28,767 bases of DNA from positions 1 to 28,767 of the IMG/VR virus record IMGVR_UViG_3300024265_000171; one strand, 5' to 3'. The notes beneath the pieces were generated by a model that was not told where the DNA came from, did not search any database, and saw only the letters and a list, made by a program, of their open reading frames with translations. Origin of the DNA: a virus. The translations under genes and the position numbers were made by a program. Positions 6,376 to 13,337 of this stretch are shown here, one piece after another (the stretch's first letter is position 1; each line of letters begins with the position of its first letter).

Positions 6376-6544
6376 TACTAAAGAAGCGGCCAAGATCCTG
6401 GGGGTTATTCCCCGAAGAGTAACGGCTATGATTACAGCCGGAAGACTGAAAGCAAGAAAGCATGGGCGTGACTGGCTAATCGAACACGCCGACCTTGAGC
6501 CTGTTATGGTACGCAAACCTGGCCGGCCGGCAAAAGCAGATTAA
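6359..6544 (+). CDS. Excisionase/MerR-type helix-turn-helix DNA-binding protein with AT-hook-like tail
   Basis: Sixty-one residues, almost all one domain. NTKEAAKILGVIPRRVTAMITAGRLKARKHGRDWLI is the classic helix-turn-helix-wing of the excisionase-like HTH_17 family, where the wing tryptophan follows the basic HGRD. The tail RKPGRPAKAD holds a KPGRP core like an AT-hook, which would add minor-groove contacts. Last gene of the early plus-strand operon, directly before the terminator. Its likely role is transcriptional control or DNA bending. No integrase is visible, so an excisionase role is unsupported. Confidence 0.85.
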   Translation: MKKPINTKEAAKILGVIPRRVTAMITAGRLKARKHGRDWLIEHADLEPVMVRKPGRPAKAD

Positions 6545-6556
6545 CCACCCAAAAAT

Positions 6557-6586
6557 AAAGCCCCCAGCATGAACGCTGGGGGCTTT
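6557..6586 (+). terminator. Strong bidirectional hairpin terminator
   Basis: AAAGCCCCCAGC (6557-6568) and GCTGGGGGCTTT (6575-6586) form a perfect 12-bp stem around a 6-base loop. The flanking A and T bases give short U-runs in either direction. It separates the plus-strand early operon, ending at 6544, from the convergent minus-strand replication operon, ending at 6622. Confidence 0.85.
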
Positions 6587-6621
6587 AACCATCCAGTTGC
6601 AATTTCAGTATATAATCAAAC

Positions 6622-6957
6622 TCACAGCCCCGAAGGGCTTAGCAAGGCCCCGGCTTGATATGGGAGGCCGATTATTGACAGTGGGCGGTTTCCGCTACTC
6701 CGGTCATATATTTTATTTAATTTGTGCCCGGCGCTAAGGATATCTAAGAAGATCCGGCCGGAAAGTCTTTCGATCATGGTATTATACTTTTTGCTCAATT
6801 CGATGATGAATGCCCACAGGGTCGGCAAAGTGCAGGTTTTAAGCCGTGTGCCACCCCCGACCAGATATTGAAAAACCGGCTCGAAAATCATCATGATCAG
6901 CATGACAAAAAGCGATACAAACATTGAAAATAAATTCGATAAAGTACGGTAAAGCAT
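6622..6957 (-). CDS. Small membrane protein, last gene of the replication operon
   Basis: One hundred and eleven residues from the ATG at 6957, chosen because AAAAGGAGGAACAAG precedes it; a 24-codon extension lacks this. Residues about 9-35 (LFSMFVSLFVMLIMMIFEPVF) form one long or two short membrane segments. The rest is soluble and moderately basic. No known motif. Position at the end of the minus operon suggests a non-essential accessory role. Confidence 0.65.
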   Translation of the reverse strand: MLYRTLSNLFSMFVSLFVMLIMMIFEPVFQYLVGGGTRLKTCTLPTLWAFIIELSKKYNTMIERLSGRIFLDILSAGHKLNKIYDRSSGNRPLSIIGLPYQAGALLSPSGL

Positions 6958-7025
6958 CTTGTTCCTCCTTTTCAGTATATCCTCTAACGTTTCATAAAAA
7001 GCCATAACACGGCATGGCCATACAA

Positions 7026-7175
7026 TCAACCATTTTCTTCTTTAAAAACACTATCCGGCATGTTCTCATAATCCGGAAATATAATATCAAAGAAATGCAG
7101 TAGAAACAGCACGAACAGCAAGCCGACAAAGAACAGCAGCCACAAAAGCCTGAGCGTCCAGAGTGTTATATCCAT
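7026..7175 (-). CDS. Small single-span membrane protein, 49 residues
   Basis: The start overlaps the stop of the upstream gene as TAATG at 7177-7173, and GAGGAAAAG lies before it. Residues about 9-29 (RLLWLLFFVGLLFVLFLLHFF) form a strong membrane helix, and the C-terminal 20 residues are acidic. Similar tiny membrane proteins flank many phage replication genes; no function is known to me. Overlap and Shine-Dalgarno are the main support. Confidence 0.65.
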   Translation of the reverse strand: MDITLWTLRLLWLLFFVGLLFVLFLLHFFDIIFPDYENMPDSVFKEENG

Positions 7176-7489
7176 TACTTTTCCTCGATCTTAAACGGAT
7201 ATAACGACTCAACAATCTTCTTTTTAGTAATATACATGGCGGTTCTCTTTCCTTTGGTGTCAACGACATGAACCGTTCCGTCCATGTGGAATTCAACAAA
7301 ATCAGCTCGGTATTTTACGTTCCCCGGTAGATGTATCGGAACTTCCATCCAAAAAAAAGACACAATGCCGGCCCTAACTTTCAGCTTAAGCTCATCGTAA
7401 TACCGCGCCTGCTTCTTGCTGGGAAATTTTATACCATCCCTGATCGTCTGGACAGCTCCGAATTTGTGCCTTGGCTTAAATTGTTTCAT
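7175..7489 (-). CDS. DUF1064 family, PD-(D/E)xK nuclease-like phage protein
   Basis: One hundred and four residues matching the phage DUF1064 pattern: an N-terminal FPSKKQARYYDELKLK helix (22-37), then YRADFVEF (60-67), then HVVDTKGK (74-81). Asp63 followed by DTK (77-79) has the spacing of a PD-(D/E)xK nuclease core, so a structure-specific endonuclease such as a junction resolvase is plausible; that is inference. It sits between DnaB and small membrane genes in the replication operon. Its start overlaps the stop of the 28-residue upstream frame as ATGA. Confidence 0.88.
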   Translation of the reverse strand: MKQFKPRHKFGAVQTIRDGIKFPSKKQARYYDELKLKVRAGIVSFFWMEVPIHLPGNVKYRADFVEFHMDGTVHVVDTKGKRTAMYITKKKIVESLYPFKIEEK

Positions 7490-7572
7490 TTTTTAAGGTG
7501 TAAATATATAATAACAGCAATAAAAACAAGTGTTATGCCTAATAGTATGTTGCCAAACACAGTTAATGTCAT
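7486..7572 (-). CDS. 28-residue single-span membrane peptide
   Basis: A tiny frame from the ATG at 7572 to the TGA at 7486, overlapping the DUF1064 start by 4 bases (ATGA). Almost the whole sequence (GNILLGITLVFIAVIIYL) is one membrane helix, with LysLys at the C-terminus. AAGCGGGG lies a few bases upstream. It fills the DnaB-DUF1064 gap and may couple their translation. No function known. Confidence 0.5.
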   Translation of the reverse strand: MTLTVFGNILLGITLVFIAVIIYLHLKK

Positions 7573-7591
7573 TATGCCCCGCTTTCTTTGG

Positions 7592-8923
7592 TTAATAGTT
7601 TGGTTCATATGCTAAATTTTTAAATGTAGTTGTTTTTTTATTCCAGTGAAGTTTTGCCATACCAGTAGGCCCGTTGCGCTGTTTTGCTATATTAAACTCG
7701 GCAATACTCTTGTTCGGGTTGTTTTCATCGTCGTTATAAACTTCATCTCGATACAGAAATGCTATAATATCGGCATCCTGTTCGATATTACCAGAGTCGC
7801 GCAAGTCTGACAGCCGTGGTTTTTTATCGGTTCGCTTTTCCAGTTCCCGGTTTAGTTGTGATAATAAAATCACAGGCACTTCTAGTTCCTTCGCAAGCGC
7901 CTTTAATCCGGCCGTAATAGAGCCAATTTCACGATCCCGGGTGGAACCCTTATCCCCCTGGACAAGCTGAAGGTGGTCAATAATAAATAGTTTAATCCCT
8001 TCTTTTTTCTTTATTTCCCATGCTCTCCTGCGGATCTCATTGTAATGAAGAGAAGCAGAATCATCAAGAAATACAGGCCATGTGGTTATTTTACCCAATG
8101 CCTCTGTGATTTTAAACCAATCATCTTGTTTGAAATTGCCAGATCTAAATCTTTGGGAATTAACTCCGCTTTCCCCCGCTGTCTGTCTTGCGTAAAGTTG
8201 ACGTTTAGACATTTCTAAGGAAAATATCGCCACGGGAACACCTTTTTCTCCTAAATATCCAGCTATATTAATCGCCAACGCTGTTTTTCCCATGCTCGGC
8301 CTTGCTGCGATGACAATTAGGTCTGTGTCTTGAAGGCCGCACGTTATTGAATCAACCACATGAAATCCTGTTGCCAATCCGGTAATTTTCTCTTTCTGGT
8401 TGGATATTTCTTCATAATGATCTACTTCTGAGTTTGTTAATTCTCCATATGAAACAAACGTACCACCGGCCCCAGTATCGATTTCGCTTATTTGCTTTTG
8501 GGTTTGATCGATTATAGACTCGATATTTTCCTGATCTTCAAAACATTGCCTGGCAGTATTGTGTGATATTTCAATCATTTTTCTTAGGGCATATTTGTCT
8601 CTGATTATTTGGATGTGATGTTTAATATTATGACTTATAGGGATCTCGTCTACTAATCTTGCTAAATAGGTGGCTCCACCAATTTCTTCTAACTGTTTCA
8701 GTTCTCTAAGTTTTGTCGAAACCTCCACTAAACCTGGCGCAATATCTTTGTTTAATAATTCAAGAATAACGGTATATATCTTTTGGTGAGCAGTTTTATA
8801 AAAATGCTCTGGTAATAATTGTAGTGCAATATCGTCTGTATAACCCAAAAGACATGAGGCTAATATTGATACCTCAACGTCTAAATCTTGTGGCGGTACA
8901 TGGTTAGTTATCATATAATTCAT
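7592..8923 (-). CDS. dnaB: Replicative DNA helicase, DnaB family
   Basis: Hexameric 5'-3' helicase that unwinds the replication fork. The N-terminal DnaB domain spans roughly residues 8-115. A linker precedes the RecA-like domain with Walker A ARPSMGKT (207-214), Walker B LFIIDHLQL (312-320), a LSQLNRELEKR sensor/loop (354-364), the SDLRDSGNIEQDAD block (372-385) and an arginine-finger region ending in KQRNGPTG (414-421). Full length for the family at 443. The start overlaps the preceding replisome-organiser gene by 20 bases. ATG codons at residues 1 and 4 are both possible. With its own helicase, the phage needs less host DnaB. Confidence 0.96.
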   Translation of the reverse strand: MNYMITNHVPPQDLDVEVSILASCLLGYTDDIALQLLPEHFYKTAHQKIYTVILELLNKDIAPGLVEVSTKLRELKQLEEIGGATYLARLVDEIPISHNIKHHIQIIRDKYALRKMIEISHNTARQCFEDQENIESIIDQTQKQISEIDTGAGGTFVSYGELTNSEVDHYEEISNQKEKITGLATGFHVVDSITCGLQDTDLIVIAARPSMGKTALAINIAGYLGEKGVPVAIFSLEMSKRQLYARQTAGESGVNSQRFRSGNFKQDDWFKITEALGKITTWPVFLDDSASLHYNEIRRRAWEIKKKEGIKLFIIDHLQLVQGDKGSTRDREIGSITAGLKALAKELEVPVILLSQLNRELEKRTDKKPRLSDLRDSGNIEQDADIIAFLYRDEVYNDDENNPNKSIAEFNIAKQRNGPTGMAKLHWNKKTTTFKNLAYEPNY

Positions 8924-9677
8924 CCACGTTTTCTGGAGTTATTTCTTTTTGTGTTCTGGACTTTTCCTGTTTCGGCATCTTAACCCATAATTTATCAAAC
9001 TGCTTCCGTAGTTTACTTGTAGACAAAATATTTGCTTTCCAAAAATCATCTTGTTGACACCAAATAATTACTTTTCGTAGTTCATCCGGTGTGCGTTTAT
9101 CAATCCGTATTGATAGATCAATATGGGAACACCATTTCTGTAAATTTGGTTTTTTAAATTTTGGATTATTTTTAAGGATAAGATTAAATAGAAAAGAAGA
9201 TAATTCAAATTCATCTGAATTCTCACTAAAGATATTATTATCATTCTTTTCATTCTTGTTATGTACCGCTGCTGTACCGTCGCCGTTCTCCTGCTCGTTC
9301 GTTCGCTGTTTCTTTCGTGGTTTCAACATGGGTTGTAAGTCGTTATAATTACATATAGTAAACAAGGTTCCTGCCTGTATCGTTCGTTGTGTTATTCGTG
9401 CGTCCTTCGTAAGTTCTTCGCAAATTCTTCGTACCGTGCTCAAAGACGGCTTTTTTAACCTGTATCCGATCTTATAAGCACAGTCGTTTTGTATGGTCCG
9501 GAGACTTCGGATTAACTGCCCCCTTTTTATCGGAATACCTAAAAATTTATTATCGGCATGATTGGCCTTCCCTAATAAATAGAGCCATATTTTAAGCTTC
9601 CAAGGGCTTGCAAACCAGATGTCGGAACTGAATATCTTCCGATCAATTGTGAATTTAGTCCCTTCACCTTCCCTCAT
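8904..9677 (-). CDS. Phage replisome organiser / helicase-loader-like protein
   Basis: Two hundred and fifty-seven residues. The N-terminal part (IFSSDIWFASPWKLKIWLYLLGKANHAD, about 15-42) and the following winged-helix segment with STVRRICEELTKD match the conserved phage replisome-organiser/DnaD-like N-terminus, which binds origin DNA. A polar linker around 120-155 leads to a helical C-terminal domain (TPDELRKVIIWCQQDDFWKANILSTSKLRKQFDKL), typical of regions contacting the helicase. Directly upstream of and overlapping dnaB, the classic loader-helicase arrangement. The exact loading role is inferred. Confidence 0.82.
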   Translation of the reverse strand: MREGEGTKFTIDRKIFSSDIWFASPWKLKIWLYLLGKANHADNKFLGIPIKRGQLIRSLRTIQNDCAYKIGYRLKKPSLSTVRRICEELTKDARITQRTIQAGTLFTICNYNDLQPMLKPRKKQRTNEQENGDGTAAVHNKNEKNDNNIFSENSDEFELSSFLFNLILKNNPKFKKPNLQKWCSHIDLSIRIDKRTPDELRKVIIWCQQDDFWKANILSTSKLRKQFDKLWVKMPKQEKSRTQKEITPENVDELYDN

Positions 9678-9705
9678 CTATTCTCACAATGGGCCGCACA
9701 GAGCC

Positions 9706-9843
9706 CTATGAATTTTTATATGACCGAATCCTTTCTTGAATAGCTTCTTCAACATCCAAGGGAACGCTACCGTGGCGTTCATAAAGCCGTTCAAGATATA
9801 TCTTCAGTTTGTGAATCCGTATTTGTCTTTCGGTATTTTTCAT
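9706..9843 (-). CDS. Small helical protein, 45 residues
   Basis: A frame from the ATG at 9843 to the TAG at 9706, with AGGTGATGA just upstream. The sequence is charged and wholly helix-prone (QIRIHKLKIYLERLYERHG, then DVEEAIQERIRSYK), suggesting a coiled-coil or helical hairpin. It sits between the HTH regulator and the replisome organiser on the same strand. Unknown function. Confidence 0.6.
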   Translation of the reverse strand: MKNTERQIRIHKLKIYLERLYERHGSVPLDVEEAIQERIRSYKNS

Positions 9844-9865
9844 TCATCACCTATTTATATTTTCA

Positions 9866-10051
9866 TTAATTTTTATTTAAAGTAAGCTTTATGAGCCTGC
9901 GAAGGTGGTCGCTCGGGGGCCTACCTTTTTCTAAATACCTTATATACCTTGGCGTAACGCCCAAATCAGCCGCAAGTAGGTCATATTTCATTGATTGCGG
10001 ATAACGCTTCAACAGTTTGATAATATAGGTTTTTACAGATAGTTTGTTCAT
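9866..10051 (-). CDS. Helix-turn-helix transcriptional regulator
   Basis: Sixty-one residues beginning MNKLSVKTYIIK. MKYDLLAADLGVTPRYIRYLEKGRPPSDHLRRLIKLTL is an Xre-like helix-turn-helix: GVTPRYIRYLEKGR carries the turn and recognition helix. The ATG at 10051 is preferred to one four codons upstream because the predicted promoter places +1 near 10053, so the mRNA would be leaderless; there is no Shine-Dalgarno. It heads the replication operon and faces divergent plus-strand genes, so it probably represses its own and/or the divergent promoter. Confidence 0.82.
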   Translation of the reverse strand: MNKLSVKTYIIKLLKRYPQSMKYDLLAADLGVTPRYIRYLEKGRPPSDHLRRLIKLTLNKN

Positions 10052-10059
10052 AATGGCAT

Positions 10060-10089
10060 ACATTACTATGAAATGGTTTCAATTGTCAA
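10060..10089 (-). promoter_or_regulatory. Regulator promoter with internal inverted repeat
   Basis: Minus-strand TTGACA (10089-10084), an 18-base spacer, TAATGT (10065-10060). The spacer contains TGAAATGGTTTCA (10069-10081 on the plus strand), an inverted repeat TGAAA-N3-TTTCA suited to autoregulation. Predicted transcription starts about 2 bases before the regulator ATG. Confidence 0.45.
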
Positions 10090-10133
10090 GGAAAAAACAA
10101 AAACAATTAAATGAACTTATTTCAAAATAAAGG

Positions 10134-10158
10134 TTGACAACTCACATTCCTTTATAAT
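10134..10158 (+). promoter_or_regulatory. Divergent plus-strand promoter candidate with a short spacer
   Basis: A consensus TTGACA (10134-10139) and a consensus TATAAT (10153-10158) are separated by only 13 bases, too short for ordinary sigma70 contact with both. Either one hexamer is fortuitous or the promoter needs an activator that changes its geometry, such as the adjacent helix-turn-helix regulator. Confidence 0.4.
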
Positions 10159-10169
10159 AAGGATGAACC

Positions 10170-10352
10170 ATAAAAGTAATTTGTCCTGATTATAATAAAT
10201 GTGACAAGCAGCCGCTTAATAAAGAATCAAGCAAACATTGCTATCCTCACGCTCCAGACGAATTGTGTAAGGGCGGGTGTGGTTGGAATGAAAAATTAAA
10301 TCAAAACAAACCGTGTGTTCAATTTCCAATAGAAGAAGAACGTCCCGATTAG
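10170..10352 (+). CDS. Small zinc-ribbon-like protein with ATA at the expected start
   Basis: Sixty codons to the TAG at 10350. The product would read M/I-KVICPDYNKCDKQ, then CYPHAPDELCKGGCGW, then CVQFP, with cysteines at 5, 11, 24, 33, 37 and 49 and HAP between, resembling small cysteine/histidine-rich phage proteins that normally begin MKVICP. Here the first codon is ATA, and no ATG, GTG or TTG is in frame between the upstream stop and residue 4. AAGGA lies 6 bases before the ATA. Either a rare AUA start is used or the gene has lost its start by an ATG-to-ATA change. It lies just after the divergent promoter. Confidence 0.55.
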   Translation: MKVICPDYNKCDKQPLNKESSKHCYPHAPDELCKGGCGWNEKLNQNKPCVQFPIEEERPD

Positions 10353-10451
10353 TAGCCGACCCCAATTCCGTGTGCCACCGGCCGGGAATCAGGCGAAAAC
10401 TTGGGAACCGACAAAAACCCGTTGGCTTGTAATTCAGAACAAACTTACAAC

Positions 10452-10518
10452 TGGCAGAACCGGTGAGAGAGGCACAGGGTCTCAGCTTAAAAGGGAAGGC
10501 AACTCGCCGTTTCTGCCA
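10452..10518 (+). ncRNA. Possible structured leader RNA, three-way-junction-like
   Basis: TGGCAGAA (10452-10459) pairs perfectly with TTCTGCCA (10511-10518). Enclosed are TGAGA/TCTCA (10464-10468 with 10480-10484) and a small GGC/GCC hairpin (10498-10508). The structure sits about 20 bases before the ribosome site of the gene at 10537, in a 184-base gap (10353-10536). It matches no riboswitch class I can name. An open frame also crosses it, so it may be coding instead. Confidence 0.3.
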
Positions 10519-10536
10519 AAACAAGAGGATAGAAGG

Positions 10537-10755
10537 ATGAGATGCAAAATTATTAAAATAGGACCGGCAGACGCTTTTTGTCGTGAACGTGATATTAAGA
10601 GGCTTCACAACCAAAAAGGGGTGTTTAAAAGGTCTGATACAACACCTTGTAAATGGTTGCAGGGCAGGTTTATTTTTGACGATCCAAAAATAACCAGCGG
10701 CGGACGGCTTAGTTTCTATCAAATATGCATTCAGCCACTTGAGCCGTGGTCATAA
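10537..10755 (+). CDS. Small conserved-looking phage protein, 72 residues
   Basis: The start at 10537 follows AAGAGGATAGAAGG. An in-frame GTG at 10372 would add 55 low-complexity residues and has no good ribosome site. The product (MRCKIIKIGPADAFC ... GVFKRSDTTPCKWLQGRFIFDD ... YQICIQPLE) has the look of a small beta-barrel made of alternating strands, compatible with an SH3-like or OB-like fold. Function unknown. It lies 10 bases before the 406-residue gene, within the same operon. Confidence 0.72.
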   Translation: MRCKIIKIGPADAFCRERDIKRLHNQKGVFKRSDTTPCKWLQGRFIFDDPKITSGGRLSFYQICIQPLEPWS

Positions 10756-10765
10756 GGAGAATTAG

Positions 10766-11986
10766 ATGTCTGAAAAAACAATGGACGTAACAGCAGCCCT
10801 TGACCATTTAAGAGAATCACACCCAGATGAAGCTAATTGGCTGGATCAGGTTTATAAAAGGGATGTGGTGGCTCTGGGAACGGATGAATCATACGCTTTA
10901 AGGGACTCAGAAGGCGAAATAAGGTGCTATAAAGAAATGTTGACCCTTTCCACTGCTAATGATGGCTTGGTGAAGATACAGGGCAGGCATACCATATCAG
11001 CACAAGGATATGAAGCCTGGGCCGATGCTGTTGGGGCCTCCGTTATTTTTCCGGCCTCTGTCGTGGTAGACGGTAAAAAAATTGGCAATCCACATCTAAT
11101 CAAAGAAAGTGGAAAGGTGGTTTCTGTTTATGCCCGGGCAATAGCTTTCAGATTTTCCGGCAAAGGTGTACCCATGGCATCTGATTGGACCACCATTCTT
11201 GATCTTCGTATATATAAGATGATTGATTTCTTAGCCAAAACAAAAGAATTCCCACAAGCATTTCAGTTTCTACCAAAAGAAGTGCTACCAGACGGAGCCG
11301 AGACAAACAGGTGGGCCGATTATCCTTTTGATGAGAGCACAACCCTTTGGTTCAACACCGCCCATCCAGAGGCTTTAAGGTGGCTATCAACGATTTTAAA
11401 CCGAGAAAAAAAAGCCGTTGATTACGCCCAGACCTTCGCAAAACGAAATGCACTTAAACATCTCTCTGGACTACAAAAACCTCCACAGAACGCAAGCGCG
11501 TGGCCCATGGTTGTATATTCCTGGCGTCCGATCCACGGCCAGATGATTAACTGGAATGCCACGAAATATCTTCAATTGCAAGATTCGGTTGAAAAACATA
11601 TCCATGGTGAGCAGATCCAGGTAGAAACCGGTACCGAGCGAGTTGAAGAAGATGCTGATCAGGTCGGCATGGAAGATACCATTGATATTGAAGATAAGCC
11701 CGAAACCGACGAGCAACCAGAGGAAATCACCCCAGAAGATAAAGAGGAAGCCATTGACGTAGAGGTTCAGGAAACGGAGCCCGAACCGGAAGTTGAAGAG
11801 CTGGACGCTGTTGAGGAATATTCTTCTGATGATAAAAAGATTGTCGAGTCTTATCAGAAAGCTAAATCCTTTTTTGATGATTATGCATATCCAGAAGCAT
11901 GTAAAAAATTAAAACTAGACCCCAAAGGAAAACATACCGTAGAACAGATGGAGCTAATCAATAAGGCTATTAATAATATGGTGTAA
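10766..11986 (+). CDS. Large early protein with acidic tail; possible recombination protein
   Basis: Four hundred and six residues after AAGGAGAATTAG. The N-terminal ~275 residues look like one folded domain, with LVKIQGRHTISAQGYEAWADAVGAS and a conserved-looking YAQTFAKRNALKHLSG helix. Residues about 285-355 are extremely rich in Glu and Asp with repeated DIE/EEIT/PE motifs. The C-terminal ~50 residues form another small helical domain. I do not recognise the family. Position directly upstream of a Rad50-like ATPase pair suggests DNA recombination, perhaps single-strand annealing, and the FAKRNAL helix loosely recalls annealing proteins; that is inference. Confidence 0.78.
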   Translation: MSEKTMDVTAALDHLRESHPDEANWLDQVYKRDVVALGTDESYALRDSEGEIRCYKEMLTLSTANDGLVKIQGRHTISAQGYEAWADAVGASVIFPASVVVDGKKIGNPHLIKESGKVVSVYARAIAFRFSGKGVPMASDWTTILDLRIYKMIDFLAKTKEFPQAFQFLPKEVLPDGAETNRWADYPFDESTTLWFNTAHPEALRWLSTILNREKKAVDYAQTFAKRNALKHLSGLQKPPQNASAWPMVVYSWRPIHGQMINWNATKYLQLQDSVEKHIHGEQIQVETGTERVEEDADQVGMEDTIDIEDKPETDEQPEEITPEDKEEAIDVEVQETEPEPEVEELDAVEEYSSDDKKIVESYQKAKSFFDDYAYPEACKKLKLDPKGKHTVEQMELINKAINNMV

Positions 11987-12000
11987 AAAAGGAGTATTTC

Positions 12001-12252
12001 ATGGAAATAATTGGGAAGACCGCAAGCGGGTTTATTGTAAGCATTCCAAAAGATGATTTAGAGATGTTGACCGGACATTATTATGGGAAAAGCAGGTTTT
12101 ATATAGGGCAGAAATTGGTTGTTGACAAGCTGTACAATCAATTGACCAGGCTCACCACCCATGAAAAAGATATCAAAAAACTGGCTCACAGCCTAAAGAC
12201 CGCTGCCGGAATGCTGGAAAAGATAGATCCGGTTTTTGAACAGAAGAAATAA
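12001..12252 (+). CDS. Small coiled-coil-prone protein
   Basis: Eighty-three residues, with AAAAAAGGAGTATTTC before the start. The N-terminal part is beta-like (EIIGKTASGFIVSIPKDDLEML) and the C-terminal half is one long amphipathic helix (DKLYNQLTRLTTHEKDIKKLAHSLKTAAGML). It is 16 bases before the N-terminal half of the split Rad50-like ATPase and could be an accessory subunit of it. Family not recognised. Confidence 0.72.
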   Translation: MEIIGKTASGFIVSIPKDDLEMLTGHYYGKSRFYIGQKLVVDKLYNQLTRLTTHEKDIKKLAHSLKTAAGMLEKIDPVFEQKK

Positions 12253-12268
12253 TCAAAGGAGTTTCGTA

Positions 12269-13333
12269 ATGATATCAGCGGTAAAAGCAAAGGGATTTAA
12301 AGGTCTGACTTTCACTCAAGAACTCGGACCTAAAAACATTTTCTTTGGTGGCAATGGTTCAGGGAAGTCTGCCAGGAAAGAGGCGCTTATTCTTGGAGTC
12401 AACGGCCCTACAGGAAAACAAAACTCCGCGGTATTAAATGCTTACGGCAAAGGGGAAAATCCCGTTGAAGTCGGTATAAAGATCGTTGATACTTGGTTTG
12501 ATCGCATATTCAAAAAGGCCAAATCCAGCGTTACCCAAATCCACAAGATTAATAATAAAAAGGTGGATAAAATTAAATTCGCCACCGAAATGGGGAAGGC
12601 TATCGGGACAGTCAGCGCCTTTGATGTTTCCAGTTTTGTGGATGCTTCTGATAAGAAAAAAATCTCACAGGTATTTGATTTATTCCCGCCCGAAGGTGAT
12701 GTTAGCTCTGTGGAAGATGAAATTGACGCACTTAAAACAGAGATTAACGCCAGGCATGCATCTATACGAGTGGCAGAGGAATTGGTTGCCAAGCTTACAA
12801 AATCAATTGCCGAAACCGAACTACCACCCGGGACCTTGGCTATGACAGTGAATGATAAAGAAAAAATTGCCAATGAAATCGATGTTGTTCAAGCTGAGAT
12901 CCAAAAAGAAAAAGATGCAGAGGCCAAGCGTATAGCAGATGAAAAAACGAAAAAAGCAGAGGACGATGCCAGGGTTGAGGAAAAGGCAAAAGCCAAGGAA
13001 CAGGCAGATAAAACGGCCAAGAAAACGGCAGCAGATACCAAGCGCCAGGTAGAAGTAGCCGTAATAGAGACAGAAAAACAACACATCTCTCCAGACGGAG
13101 TCGCTGCAGAACAACAAATGCTTAACAAAATGTCACCCAAAAAACGCGCCCAGATCGTAGATCCTCAACAAGTTGCCTCCAATAGTTATGATGTGGGCAT
13201 TAAAGCCGTTGAAACGATCATAGATGTTATCAATAACATGAAAGAATGTAATAACTGCTTTGCGGAAATGGTGGCCAATGCAGAGCTTAAGAAGCTGTTT
13301 GAACTTAAAAAAACTTCGATGATTAAATTCTAA
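12269..13333 (+). CDS. Rad50/SMC-like ATPase, N-terminal half (Walker A, coiled coil, CxxC)
   Basis: Three hundred and fifty-four residues. The ATG at 12269 is chosen over one 11 codons upstream because AAAGGAGTTTCGTA precedes it. It opens like RecF/SMC/Rad50 N-lobes (ISAVKAKGFKGLTF), and Walker A GGNGSGKS is at 27-34. The lobe continues to about residue 140. Long charged helices follow (about 145-290, rich in Lys, Glu and Ala), then a CNNC motif at 327-330, 24 residues from the end, placed like the zinc hook at the tip of Rad50. There is no ABC signature or Walker B; those are in the gene at 13973. Likely the nucleotide-binding half of a two-subunit DNA-repair/recombination ATPase. Confidence 0.85.
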   Translation: MISAVKAKGFKGLTFTQELGPKNIFFGGNGSGKSARKEALILGVNGPTGKQNSAVLNAYGKGENPVEVGIKIVDTWFDRIFKKAKSSVTQIHKINNKKVDKIKFATEMGKAIGTVSAFDVSSFVDASDKKKISQVFDLFPPEGDVSSVEDEIDALKTEINARHASIRVAEELVAKLTKSIAETELPPGTLAMTVNDKEKIANEIDVVQAEIQKEKDAEAKRIADEKTKKAEDDARVEEKAKAKEQADKTAKKTAADTKRQVEVAVIETEKQHISPDGVAAEQQMLNKMSPKKRAQIVDPQQVASNSYDVGIKAVETIIDVINNMKECNNCFAEMVANAELKKLFELKKTSMIKF

Positions 13334-13337
13334 AACC

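Noticed and set aside
10452-10518. A known riboswitch (cobalamin, SAM, cyclic di-GMP)
   Set aside because: Short words resemble parts of these classes, but the conserved cores and helix order are absent.
10216-10722. A 168-codon minus-strand frame
   Set aside because: It is antisense to the zinc-binding frame and to the gene at 10537, with low-complexity composition.
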